DNA of 64,000 nt, from assembly GCF_012396185.1 (NCBI RefSeq), contig NZ_JAAXOW010000001.1, positions 496,001-560,000 of the forward strand, in the 5' to 3' direction. The position numbers and the translations under genes are program-made. The stretch is from Sanguibacter hominis ATCC BAA-789. Its GTDB lineage: Bacteria; Actinomycetota; Actinomycetes; Actinomycetales; Cellulomonadaceae. Of this stretch, positions 9,481 to 17,617 are shown piece by piece; position 1 is the first letter of the stretch; each line of letters begins with the position of its first letter. The notes under the pieces were generated by a model. It made no database searches. It was not told the DNA's origin and saw nothing but the letters and a program-made list of their open reading frames with translations.

Positions 9481-10821
9481 GTGATCGAGCCCGCACCCAC
9501 CAGCGCCCGCGTCCCTCGTTCTGTCGTCGTCGTCGGGGCGGGCCTCGCCGGGGCACGCACGGCCTCACGACTGCGGGACCTCGGCTTCGCGGGCCGCCTC
9601 ACGGTCGTCGGCGACGAACCGCTCGCGCCGTACGACCGGCCACCGCTCTCGAAGCACCTCCTCGACCGTCCGCAGCCGACGTGGCTCGCCGACGACCTCG
9701 GCATCCGGCTCTCCGAGCTCGCGGACGAGGTCCTCCTGGGCGTCGCCGCCGTCGGGATCGACGCCGTGGCGCACGCCGAGCACCCCACCTACCGCGTCGC
9801 CATCCGCGCCGCGGACGGCACGCCCCGCACGCTCGAGGCCGACGCCGTCGTCCTCGCGTGCGGCTCACGGCCCGTCCGTCCGGCGGGCTGGGAGCACGCG
9901 CTCGTGCTGCACACCGCCGACGACGCCGACCGGCTGCGCGCCCGACTCGCCGAGGCGTCCGCCGCAGGCGGCCGACGGCACGTCGTGTGCGTCGGCGCAG
10001 GATGGATCGGTGCGGAGCTGGCCGGGGTCCTCACGGACGCGGGCATCGACGTCACCGTCGTCGAGGCGGCGCCCGTGCCGCTCGCCGCAGCGCTCGGCGA
10101 GCACGCGGGCCGGCTCACGCTCCCCTGGTACGACGAGCGTCCCGGGCTGCGCCTCGTCACGGGTGCGAGGGTCGACGCTGTGCGGCCGGGCGGGGTGGAC
10201 CTCGGCGACGGCACGACGATCTCGGCGGAAGTCGTCGTCGCGGCCGTCGGGGCCCGTCCCGCGACGGCGTGGCTCGACGGCACCCTCGCCGGGCTCGTGG
10301 AGCTCGGCCCGCGCGGCGCGGTCGTCGTCGACGAGCAGCACCGACCGATCGACGCGACCGGTCAGCCCGTGGCAGGGCTCGAGGGCGTGCGCGTCGTCGG
10401 GGACGCGGCGCTGCGCCGCTCCCCACGGCACGGCTGGGTCGCGGGCGGGCACTGGGACGCCGCGCTCACCGGACCCGAGACCGCGGTGCGCTCGCTCCTC
10501 GGGTGCCTCGACGGGCCCACGCCCGACCCGGCGCCGTACGTGTTCTCGACGCAGCTCGGCCACGAGCTGTCGATGTTCGGGGTGCCGGGCGCGGACGACG
10601 ACGTCGTCGTGCGCGGCGGTGACGAACGCCCCGGCGGGACCGGCGGCTGGACCGCCCTCTGGTTCGCACCCGAGGACGGCCGCCCAGGACGCACGCTCAC
10701 GGCAGCGCTCGCCGTCGACCGGCCGCGCGACGTCGCTGCCGCCCGCCGCCTGTTCGCCGGAGCCGAGCTGCCGCGGCTCGACCCGGCCGTCGCCGCCGAC
10801 CCCGACTCACGGCTGCGGTAG
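9481..10821 (+). CDS. FAD-dependent oxidoreductase (ferredoxin/rubredoxin reductase family)
   Basis: Predicted FAD/NAD(P)H flavoprotein that would pass electrons to a ferredoxin-type partner. The first Rossmann fold VVVGAGLAGARTASRLR (from about 17) binds FAD, followed by the family motif YDRPPLSKHLL. The second, VCVGAGWIGAELAGVL (near 175), binds NAD(P)H. The third FAD motif, GVRVVGDAA, is near 300. The C-terminal domain (about 350-446) is the reductase dimer/ferredoxin-binding fold. The start is GTG. No ferredoxin or oxygenase gene is adjacent, so the partner and pathway are unknown. Its end overlaps the convergent MFS gene by 15 bases. Confidence 0.88.
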   Translation: MIEPAPTSARVPRSVVVVGAGLAGARTASRLRDLGFAGRLTVVGDEPLAPYDRPPLSKHLLDRPQPTWLADDLGIRLSELADEVLLGVAAVGIDAVAHAEHPTYRVAIRAADGTPRTLEADAVVLACGSRPVRPAGWEHALVLHTADDADRLRARLAEASAAGGRRHVVCVGAGWIGAELAGVLTDAGIDVTVVEAAPVPLAAALGEHAGRLTLPWYDERPGLRLVTGARVDAVRPGGVDLGDGTTISAEVVVAAVGARPATAWLDGTLAGLVELGPRGAVVVDEQHRPIDATGQPVAGLEGVRVVGDAALRRSPRHGWVAGGHWDAALTGPETAVRSLLGCLDGPTPDPAPYVFSTQLGHELSMFGVPGADDDVVVRGGDERPGGTGGWTALWFAPEDGRPGRTLTAALAVDRPRDVAAARRLFAGAELPRLDPAVAADPDSRLR

Positions 10822-12126
10822 CGCCGCCCGCTCCCGCACGAGGAACAGCGGCGCCGCGAGCGCGAGCACGACCCCACCGACGACCATCGCAGCCCCCGTC
10901 GACGCGCCCGTCGCGACGGCGCCCAGCACGACGAGGCCGAGCGACGCGGAAGGCTGGCCGACCATCGAGGCGAGCGACAGGACCGTCGCCCGGTGCTCGT
11001 TGTCCACCTGCTCGTGCAGCAGGGTCTCGTAGAGGACGCCCGACGACTCGTGCACCGCGTACGTGAGCAGGTAGGCGGCGACGAGCCCGACGACACCGCC
11101 GACGAGCCCCATCCCGACGACGGTCGCGCCCTGCACGAGGCGCAGGACGAGCGAGACGGTACGGATGCTGCCGAGCCGCAGGAGCGGCGCGACGAGCGCG
11201 GCGCCGAGCGCCGCGACCCCCCACCCGGCCGCGGTGACGGGACCGAGGAGGGCTGCCGCGGCGTCGGGCCCGCCGACAAGCTCGGCTGCGCGCACCGGCA
11301 TGAGCGACTCGAACGCGACCATGCCGAACCCCCAGAAGAGCTCGACGGCGACGAGCGCGGCGAGCACGCGCGAGCGCCGCAGCAGGAGCACGCCTGCGCG
11401 GATCGTGCGCGGCGTGCCCAGGACTGAGCTGACGAACGCGCCACGCTCGCGCGGCCGGTCCTCCCGCACGAGCAGGGCCGCGGCCACGAGCTGACCGACC
11501 GTCGTGCCGATCGCGACGTACACGACCAGGTCGAGCGCGCCCGCAGCCCCGGTGGGCGCCCACGCGACGACGCCACCCGCCACGAGCGCGCCGGCCGCGA
11601 TGCCTGCGCCGCAGACGACGCCCGCGCCCGAGAGGCCGCGCGCGACGGTCGCGGACCTGGTCTCGGCGTCGTTCTCCGCGGACGCCGGGCTCGCGTGAAC
11701 CGCGTCGACGAACCACGCGTTGAGGGGGCCGGAGTCGAGGGCGCGGAACACGCCCATGACGCCGAACGCGACCGCGAACGCGAGGGGCGTCTGCGCGACG
11801 GCGACGAGTCCGAGCGCGACGATCGCGAAGACCGCGGACGCGAGGATCACGGGACGACGGCCGAGCGCGTCCGCGAGGCCGCCCGTCGGCAGCTCGAGGA
11901 GGAGCACGACGATCCCCTGCGTCGCGAGCGCCGCGCCGAGCTGGGCGACGGTGAGGCCGCGCTGCAGCGGCAGCAGCATCATGACGGGCAGGAGCAGGCC
12001 GACGGGGAGCCATCTCAGGCCGGCGAGCACCCAGAAGCGGTTGCGGACCTGCGTGAGCGTCAGCGGCGGGCGCAGCCGCGCGGGGCGTGCGGCGGGCGCA
12101 GGGTCTGCGGTGGGGCCGGCGCTCAT
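10807..12126 (-). CDS. MFS transporter (drug/metabolite exporter-like)
   Basis: Twelve-helix major facilitator, 439 residues, probable proton-coupled exporter. Loop 2-3 has the MFS signature GGLADALGRRPV (near 75-90), and VFRALDSGPLNAWFVD lies at the end of the N-terminal half. The ATG overlaps the stop of the upstream ArsR-type regulator (ATGA), so the two are translationally coupled. The regulator most likely controls this pump in response to its substrate. The in-frame extension upstream of this Met lies inside the regulator gene and is low-complexity Arg/Pro, so it was discarded. The substrate cannot be told from sequence. Confidence 0.9.
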   Translation of the reverse strand: MSAGPTADPAPAARPARLRPPLTLTQVRNRFWVLAGLRWLPVGLLLPVMMLLPLQRGLTVAQLGAALATQGIVVLLLELPTGGLADALGRRPVILASAVFAIVALGLVAVAQTPLAFAVAFGVMGVFRALDSGPLNAWFVDAVHASPASAENDAETRSATVARGLSGAGVVCGAGIAAGALVAGGVVAWAPTGAAGALDLVVYVAIGTTVGQLVAAALLVREDRPRERGAFVSSVLGTPRTIRAGVLLLRRSRVLAALVAVELFWGFGMVAFESLMPVRAAELVGGPDAAAALLGPVTAAGWGVAALGAALVAPLLRLGSIRTVSLVLRLVQGATVVGMGLVGGVVGLVAAYLLTYAVHESSGVLYETLLHEQVDNEHRATVLSLASMVGQPSASLGLVVLGAVATGASTGAAMVVGGVVLALAAPLFLVRERAALPQP

Positions 12127-12665
12127 GTCGTGGCCGGGAGGGCGAGGAGGTGCACGGAGATGGGCAGCTCGCCCTCGCGGCCGCTGTACCGCAGGACGAC
12201 CTCGCGGAGCTCGGCGAGCATCGCCTGGGCGTCGCCGCGGTCGAGGTGCACGAGGTAGTCGGAGTGCTCGTAGGCAGGGTCGGCGGGGTCGGTCGTCTCG
12301 ATCCTCGCGGCGATCCCTCGGCGCAGGTGCTCGGCCTGGCGGGCGGCGAGCTGGGTGTGCGCCTCGCGCCCACCCTCCCCCGACCACAGCTCGGGAGGCA
12401 GCTCGGTCTGCTGGTGGGCCGCTCGCCAGCGGCGTTCGCGCCGCGACGTCGGTTGCGCGTCGTCGCCCTCGTTGTCGACGACGTAGCCGTAGCGCTCGAG
12501 CTGGCGCAGGTGGTACGACGTCGACCCGCTCGACTCGCCGAGCGCGCGGGCGAGCTCCGAGGCGGTCGCGGGGCCGTCGAGGCGCAGCGCACCGAGGATG
12601 CGCATGCGCAGGGGGTGCGTGACGGCGCGCAGCATGTCGAGATCAGTGACGACCTTGGTTCTCAT
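12123..12665 (-). CDS. ArsR-type winged-helix transcriptional regulator
   Basis: DNA-binding repressor candidate of 180 residues. The winged helix runs from about 8 to 80, with DMLRAVTHPLRMRILGAL starting the fold and ASELARALGESSGSTSYHLR as the helix-turn-helix. No ArsR-type metal-binding Cys pair is visible, so a small-molecule effector is more likely than metal. The C-terminal half is alpha/beta with no recognised domain. I chose the ATG at 12665. A -10 TATGCT ends six bases before it, which suggests a leaderless transcript, and the ORF upstream of it is not protein-like. Tandem palindromes overlapping the -35 suggest autoregulation. Confidence 0.9.
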   Translation of the reverse strand: MRTKVVTDLDMLRAVTHPLRMRILGALRLDGPATASELARALGESSGSTSYHLRQLERYGYVVDNEGDDAQPTSRRERRWRAAHQQTELPPELWSGEGGREAHTQLAARQAEHLRRGIAARIETTDPADPAYEHSDYLVHLDRGDAQAMLAELREVVLRYSGREGELPISVHLLALPATT

Positions 12666-12671
12666 GCCGCC

Positions 12672-12711
12672 AGCATAGAGCGCAAAGGCGTCTTTGCAAA
12701 GAGTTCTTTGC
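12672..12711 (-). promoter_or_regulatory. ArsR/MFS promoter with two overlapping operator palindromes
   Basis: GCAAAGAACTCTTTGC (12711-12696) and GCAAAGACGCCTTTGC (12697-12682) overlap by two bases on the minus strand. The -10 TATGCT (12677-12672) lies just downstream, and a -35 TTGCAA falls inside the palindromes with a 16-base spacer. The start codon follows six bases after the -10, so the transcript is probably leaderless. The operator covering the promoter fits negative autoregulation. Confidence 0.7.
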
Positions 12712-12763
12712 GGTTCGGTCGTGGTCGAGCCCCTCCCTCCGGACACGATCGGGAGACGGTGAA

Positions 12764-12789
12764 GGCCCGGCCGCCGCAGCAGCCGGGCC
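12764..12789 (-). terminator. Terminator hairpin of purH
   Basis: GGCCCGGC / GCCGGGCC with a 10-base loop lies 43 bases past the purH stop. Confidence 0.55.
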
Positions 12790-12832
12790 CTCGCCCGGTC
12801 CTCAGTACGCCCCGGCGTCGGTGCGCCCGGCG

Positions 12833-14476
12833 TCAGTGCGCGAAGTGGCGCGTCCCCGTGAAGTACATCGTCACGCCCGCAGCCTGCGCCGCCGCGACCG
12901 ACTCGTCGTCACGCACCGAGCCGCCCGGCTGCACGACCGCGCGCACACCCGCGTCGAGCAGGACCTGCAGGCCGTCCGAGAACGGGAAGAACGCGTCCGA
13001 CGCCGCGACCGCGCCACGCGCCCGCTCCGCGTCCCCCGAGTTCGCCCGCTCGACCGCGAGCCGACACGAGTCGACCCGGTTGACCTGCCCCATCCCGACC
13101 CCGACGGACGCGCCGCCGTCAGCCAGGAGGATCGCGTTCGACTTCACCGCGCGCACCGCCCGCCACGCGAACGCCAGGTCGGCGAGCGTCGCCTCGTCGG
13201 CCGCCTCTCCCGCCGCGAGCGTCCACGTCGTCGGGTCGTCACCGTCCGCGTCGACCCGGTCGACCGCCTGCACGAGCAGGCCACCCGAGATCGGGCGCGT
13301 CTCGACCGCCGCCGTCGGCGGGTTGTCGACCATGAGCAGACGCACGTTCTTCTTCGCACGCAGGATGTCGAGCGCCTCCGGCTCGTAACCCGGCGCCACG
13401 ACGACCTCCGTGAAGATCTCCGCGATCTGACGGGCAGCCTGGACCGACACCACGTCGTTGAGCGCGATCACGCCGCCGAACGCCGACAGCGGGTCGCACG
13501 CGTGCGCACGGGCGTGGGCGTCCGCGATGTCCGCGCCGACCGCGATGCCGCACGGGTTGGCGTGCTTGATGATCGCCGCCGTCGGCTGCTCACCGTGGTC
13601 GTGCGCCGCACGCCACGCAGCGTCCGCGTCGACGTAGTTGTTGTAGCTCATCGCCTTGCCGTGCAGCTGCGTCGCCTGCGCGAGGCCCGCGTCACCCGAG
13701 CCGACCGTGTAGAGCGCGGCGCGCTGGTGCGGGTTCTCGCCGTAGCGCAGCACGTCGGCCCGCTCGTACGTCGCACCGATCCACGCGGGGAAGCCCGTCG
13801 CGACGACCTCGCCGTCGAGCGCGACGTCGTCCGTCGGCGACACCACCGAACCCATCCACGACGCGACCGCGACGTCGTAGCTCGCCGTGTGCACGAAGGC
13901 CTGCGCCGCGAGCGCCTTGCGCTGCGCATACGTGAAGCCGCCGCCCGTGACAGCCTCGACGACCGCGTCGTACGCGACCGGGTCGACGACGACGGCGACC
14001 GACGGGTGGTTCTTCGCCGCCGCACGCACCATCGACGGCCCGCCGATGTCGATCTGCTCGACGCACTCGTCCGGCGTCGCACCCGACGCGACGGTCTCCG
14101 TGAACGGGTAGAGGTTCACCACGACGAGCTCGAACGGAGCGATCTCGAGCTCCGCGAGCTGCGCGAGGTGGTCGGCCTTACGGGTGTCCGCGAGGATGCC
14201 CGCGTGCACGCGCGGGTGCAGCGTCTTGACGCGACCCTCGAGGCACTCGGGGAAGCCGGTGAGCGCCTCGACGGGCGTCACCGGCACGCCCGCTGCCGCG
14301 ATCGTCGACGCCGTCGAACCGGTCGAGACGATCTCGACGCCCTCGGCGTGCAGGGCCTGGGCGAGCGGGACGAGGCCCGTCTTGTCGTAGACCGAGACGA
14401 GCGCGCGGCGCACGGGGCGCCGAGCGTCGTCGGCCAGGGGCGTCACGGCCTGGTCAGAGGTGTGCGAGGAGAACAT
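12833..14476 (-). CDS. purH: Bifunctional AICAR formyltransferase / IMP cyclohydrolase
   Basis: Catalyses the last two steps of IMP synthesis: formylation of AICAR with 10-formyl-THF, then ring closure. It has 547 residues. The MGS-like IMP cyclohydrolase domain is N-terminal (VSVYDKTGL near 30, STGST near 60). The AICAR transformylase domain is C-terminal with the catalytic KHANPCG motif (near 310). I chose the ATG at 14476, with AGGAG six bases upstream. An in-frame extension to 14578 runs through the riboswitch and is not protein. The leader holds a ZTP riboswitch, so translation should rise when ZTP signals folate shortage. purN lies upstream on the same strand. Confidence 0.97.
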   Translation of the reverse strand: MFSSHTSDQAVTPLADDARRPVRRALVSVYDKTGLVPLAQALHAEGVEIVSTGSTASTIAAAGVPVTPVEALTGFPECLEGRVKTLHPRVHAGILADTRKADHLAQLAELEIAPFELVVVNLYPFTETVASGATPDECVEQIDIGGPSMVRAAAKNHPSVAVVVDPVAYDAVVEAVTGGGFTYAQRKALAAQAFVHTASYDVAVASWMGSVVSPTDDVALDGEVVATGFPAWIGATYERADVLRYGENPHQRAALYTVGSGDAGLAQATQLHGKAMSYNNYVDADAAWRAAHDHGEQPTAAIIKHANPCGIAVGADIADAHARAHACDPLSAFGGVIALNDVVSVQAARQIAEIFTEVVVAPGYEPEALDILRAKKNVRLLMVDNPPTAAVETRPISGGLLVQAVDRVDADGDDPTTWTLAAGEAADEATLADLAFAWRAVRAVKSNAILLADGGASVGVGMGQVNRVDSCRLAVERANSGDAERARGAVAASDAFFPFSDGLQVLLDAGVRAVVQPGGSVRDDESVAAAQAAGVTMYFTGTRHFAH

Positions 14477-14481
14477 GCTGG

Positions 14482-14597
14482 CTCCTGAGGTTGCGTTCGG
14501 ATACGTGTCCGACAGGGCGCCCAGGCGGGCGGCGCCCTCGGCAGGGAACCTCAGCCGCTTCCCGGTGGTTGAGCCCACCTTCGCCAGTCACGACCAG
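14482..14597 (-). promoter_or_regulatory. ZTP riboswitch (pfl motif) with anti-Shine-Dalgarno element, purH leader
   Basis: Read on the minus strand, the leader contains the conserved pfl-motif blocks in order: TCGTGACTGGCGAA (about 14594-14581), GGTGGG and CCACCGGGAAGCGGC (to about 14555), and CCGCCTGGGCG (about 14528-14518). These match the published ZTP/ZMP aptamer, which commonly precedes purH. The linker carries CTGAGGTT (14554-14547), which is perfectly complementary to AACCTCAG (14492-14485), overlapping the purH Shine-Dalgarno AGGAG. Ligand binding would plausibly free the ribosome site. The aptamer identity is strong; the switching mechanism is my inference. Confidence 0.88.
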
Positions 14598-14699
14598 GGA
14601 CCAGTCTAGCGGCCCCGTCGCACCCTCCGCAGGGTCGGAGGCCGCCGCCGGCAGAGCCGAGCCCAGCCGTCTGCAGTGTCAGCCGCAGCCCGCGCTTCG

Positions 14700-15371
14700 T
14701 CAGGCCCAGCCGCGACCGACGACGGCGCGGCCCGCCTCGACCCGCAGCCCGCCGCGCGCGAGCCTGCCCACCTGCGCCACGAGCATCTCCCGCTCCGCGA
14801 CCTTGATGCGCTCGTGCAGGGACTCCTCGTCGTCGTCGTCGAGGACCTCGACGACCGTCTGGGCGATGATCGGGCCCGTGTCCACGCCTGCGTCGACCAC
14901 GTGGAAGGTCGCACCCGTGACGCGCACCCCGTACGCGAGCGCGTCGCGCACGCCGTGCGCACCAGGGAACGACGGGAGGAGCGCCGGGTGCGTGTTGACG
15001 GTCCGCCCCCCGAACTCGGTGAGGAACGCGGCCCCCAGGATGCGCATGAACCCCGCCGAGACCACGAGGTCCGGCGAGAAGACGCTCACGCTGCGCGCGA
15101 GCGCGCGGTCCCACGCGGCGCGGTCCTCGAAGTCGGCAGGCGCGACGACCGCCGTCGGGACACCCGCAGCACGAGCGATCTCGAGCCCGCCAGCAGCAGC
15201 CTTGTCCGACACGACTCCCACGACACGAGCGCCGTACGCGTCGTCGTCGTGCGCCGCGAGCAGCGCCGCGAGGTTGGAGCCCGCCCCCGACACGAGGACG
15301 ACGACGCGGGTCACGTCGGTTCGCCCTGCAGCACTCGGGTGGGACATGATCGGAGCGGAGTCATCAGCCAC
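14700..15371 (-). CDS. purN: Phosphoribosylglycinamide formyltransferase (GAR transformylase)
   Basis: Transfers formyl from 10-formyl-THF to GAR in de novo purine synthesis. The phosphate-binding loop VLVSGAGSNLAALL (near 25-38), the catalytic Asn/His in NTHPALLPSFPGAHG and the Asp in VDAGVDTGPI are all present. The start is uncertain. The GTG at 15371 has a -10-like TAGGGT seven bases upstream, consistent with leaderless initiation. An ATG at 15347 and a GTG at the conserved TRVVVLV would give shorter, more family-like N-termini. The gene precedes purH on the same strand, with 223 bases between holding the riboswitch. Confidence 0.95.
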   Translation of the reverse strand: MADDSAPIMSHPSAAGRTDVTRVVVLVSGAGSNLAALLAAHDDDAYGARVVGVVSDKAAAGGLEIARAAGVPTAVVAPADFEDRAAWDRALARSVSVFSPDLVVSAGFMRILGAAFLTEFGGRTVNTHPALLPSFPGAHGVRDALAYGVRVTGATFHVVDAGVDTGPIIAQTVVEVLDDDDEESLHERIKVAEREMLVAQVGRLARGGLRVEAGRAVVGRGWA

Positions 15372-15429
15372 GGGACCGACCCTAGCGCCACCCGGCGCCG
15401 TGCCCGCGCGTCAGAACGGAGCCCCCTCG

Positions 15430-15903
15430 GTGTCGCAGCGCCTCACCCACCGCCCGCCGACGGAGCCCGGCCGCAAGCCCGCACGCCCCGCCCCTGAGCC
15501 CGAGCAGGTCGCCCTCGCGGCGCGCCGCTCCATGCAGCTCGGGGTCGCGATGGTCTTCACCATGCTCCCGACGTTCGCGAGCTTCCCGGCGCGCATGCTG
15601 ACGATCCCGTTCGGGATCGTCACGGTCGTCGTCGGCGTCCGCGCGATCGTCGCCGCCGTGCGCGCCCGCTCGGGCGGCCTGCTCCTGCCGGCCGTGTCTG
15701 CGGGGACGGTCCTCGCAGCGGTGTTCACCCTCTCCGTCGCGTCGACTCTGCTCGTGTGGGACATCCAGGACCGGGACGCTCGCTGCCGAGCCGAGGCGAT
15801 CACGGTGCAGGCTCGCATCGCGTGCCAGGACCGGCTGAACGCAGACCTCGAGTCGTGGCGCGACGGCCTGCTCGAGCGCGCCCGAGGCGGGTCCGCGGAC
15901 TAG
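15430..15903 (+). CDS. Small membrane protein of unknown function
   Basis: A 157-residue protein. A Pro/Arg-rich N-terminal segment precedes two or three hydrophobic helices (about 38-75 and 83-108), then a hydrophilic tail with two Cys and several Arg. I chose the GTG at 15430, with GGAG eight bases upstream; a GTG at 15400 is also in frame. It is the only plus-strand gene in the sucC-purH block, divergent from purN by 58 bases. Its stop codon overlaps that of perM (the bases CTAG serve both strands). I do not recognise the family. Confidence 0.7.
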   Translation: MSQRLTHRPPTEPGRKPARPAPEPEQVALAARRSMQLGVAMVFTMLPTFASFPARMLTIPFGIVTVVVGVRAIVAAVRARSGGLLLPAVSAGTVLAAVFTLSVASTLLVWDIQDRDARCRAEAITVQARIACQDRLNADLESWRDGLLERARGGSAD

Positions 15904-17474
15904 TCGGCGCTCGACGCGGCGGTCGAGGCGGTCGTCGCCGTCCTCCCGGTCGCGGCCGTGGCGCCGGTCGCCGCCGTGGACCCTGTGGTCCCGGTGGTCG
16001 CCGTGCGCGACGTCGCGGAACTCGCGCCTGTCGCTGCCGTACGGCCTGTCGCCGCCGTGCGGCCCGTCGTCGCCGTGCGGCCCGTCGACGCCGTGCGTCC
16101 CGTCCCGGCGGTCCGACCGGTCGGCGTCGTGCGCACCGACCGCGCTGTCCTGGGTGAGCGGGTGGCGACGTCGGGCGTAGCGTCGTCTGGCGTAGCGTCG
16201 TACTCCGGCTCGGGCACGCGGCGCCAGCGGTCGCGGGTCACGAGGCTCCCCAGCCAGGCGCGCGTCGACTCGTGCCACAGTCCGAGCCACAGTGCCACGC
16301 CGAGGAACGTCTCGGCGGTCACGGCACCCGCGACGGCCCACCGGTCGGCGCCGACCTCCTGCATGCGGCCCGGGCCGACGGCCCCGCCCGCGACGGACGC
16401 GAGCGCACCGACGACGAGGCCCGCGCACAGCGCGGTCGTCACGGCCGCGACGGCTGCCTGCGGCCACGACATGCCGGGCAGACGGCGGCGCACGAGCACT
16501 CCCGCGACCATGCCGAACAGCACGACGAGCAGCGGAACCAGGGACCAGGCGGGGTGCACGTCGGACGTGCTGGGCAGCGCGCCGAGCAGAGGCACGACGG
16601 GCATGGGGCCGGCCTCTGCGGCGGTCGGGCCGAAGTGGCTGCCCGTGCCGACCACGAAGCCCGGGCCCGCGATCCAAGCCGTGCCCCACGCGACGAGGTT
16701 GCCCACGTACGTCGCCTGCGCGGCCGCGAGGACGACCGCGTCGAAGCCCGTGACGCCGAGCGCCGTGACGACGTCCATCGAACGGGAGCGTCCGAGGAAC
16801 ATCCACAGCAGGGCGAGGAAGGACGCCGCGACCACGAGGAGCCCGGTCACGACGAGCCCGCCGCGCACCCCCACCCTGAGCGCGGCGGGGAGCCGGTCGG
16901 TGAGCGGCCGCAGCACGCCCGCTGCGCGCAACCCGTCCGGGTGCACCACAGACGCGGCGCCGAGCGCGACGCCGGAGACGAGCACGCCCCCGAGGACCGC
17001 CATGCCGGCCTGTGGCAGGCCTGCGTGCCCGGACACGAGCATCACGAACAGGACGATCGCGGTGTACGTCCCCACACCGGCGCCCCACGCCGCGAGCCCG
17101 GGGTGAGCGGTACGTCGTGCGGAGCCGTAGCAGAGCAGCCCAGCGAGCAGGGACAGGCCGAGCGGGACGAGCGAGACGTCCGTCCCGCCGACGACGAGCG
17201 GGACACCGTGCGCGAGGAGCCACAGGCCGGCTCCCGTGGAGGCTGAGGTCGTCCACTCGACGCCCTGGTTCGTCGGCTCGCCCGAGGAGAGCACGAAGAC
17301 GATGACGGCGGGCAGGACGAGCAGCGCGAGCGACGCGATGGCCGCCTGCACGGCAGCGAGCACCCCGGTGACCCAGGGTGCTGTCTCAGAGGTGCGGGGC
17401 TCGTGCGCTGCGCCGTCCTCGATGACGCGGCGGCGCCGGCCCAGGACGGCGAGCGCGCCTGTCGGTGCGCTCAC
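15900..17474 (-). CDS. perM: PerM/DUF6350 family polytopic membrane protein with repetitive C-terminal tail
   Basis: Integral membrane protein with roughly ten helices in the first 430 residues. DUF6350 corresponds to mycobacterial PerM (Rv0955), linked to cell division under stress. The sucC-sucD-perM-purN-purH order is the same as in Mycobacterium, which supports orthology. The C-terminal 80 residues are low-complexity repeats, mainly six-residue TGRTAA/TGRTAT units plus a DATPD duplication, absent from the mycobacterial protein as I know it. I chose the GTG at 17474, where family-like sequence begins; an ATG at 17519 would add 15 residues. The function here is inferred from synteny. Confidence 0.82.
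   Translation of the reverse strand: MSAPTGALAVLGRRRRVIEDGAAHEPRTSETAPWVTGVLAAVQAAIASLALLVLPAVIVFVLSSGEPTNQGVEWTTSASTGAGLWLLAHGVPLVVGGTDVSLVPLGLSLLAGLLCYGSARRTAHPGLAAWGAGVGTYTAIVLFVMLVSGHAGLPQAGMAVLGGVLVSGVALGAASVVHPDGLRAAGVLRPLTDRLPAALRVGVRGGLVVTGLLVVAASFLALLWMFLGRSRSMDVVTALGVTGFDAVVLAAAQATYVGNLVAWGTAWIAGPGFVVGTGSHFGPTAAEAGPMPVVPLLGALPSTSDVHPAWSLVPLLVVLFGMVAGVLVRRRLPGMSWPQAAVAAVTTALCAGLVVGALASVAGGAVGPGRMQEVGADRWAVAGAVTAETFLGVALWLGLWHESTRAWLGSLVTRDRWRRVPEPEYDATPDDATPDVATRSPRTARSVRTTPTGRTAGTGRTASTGRTATTGRTAATGRTAATGASSATSRTATTGTTGSTAATGATAATGRTATTASTAASSAD
15903..16205 (-). repeat. Degenerate in-frame tandem repeats in the perM 3' end
   Basis: Approximately 18-bp units encode T-G-R-T-A-(A/T/S) between about 15960 and 16130. 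A near-perfect 15-bp duplication encoding DATPD follows at about 16175-16205. All repeats stay in frame and encode a basic, Thr-rich tail. Confidence 0.7.
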
Positions 17475-17562
17475 CCGCCCATCGTCGCCCACGCGTCCGA
17501 CATGGCGACGACCCGACACGCACCACCACGGGTCTCACACACACCGCGCCGGAACACAGACG

Positions 17563-17603
17563 CGACAGCGCCCGCCGGGACGTGGTCCGGGCGGGCGCTG
17601 TCG
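17563..17603 (-). terminator. Terminator of the sucCD operon
   Basis: Perfect 14-bp inverted repeat CGACAGCGCCCGCC / GGCGGGCGCTGTCG with a 13-base loop, 15 bases past the sucD stop. Confidence 0.8.
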
Positions 17604-17617
17604 TGCTTCTGCTCAGC

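Noticed and set aside
14477-14578. Extended N-terminus of PurH
   Set aside because: The extra codons lie in the ZTP riboswitch and are not conserved protein sequence.
15903-16205. Repeat cluster that could look like a CRISPR or VNTR array
   Set aside because: Units are short, degenerate, contiguous and in frame with perM; there are no spacers and no cas genes.
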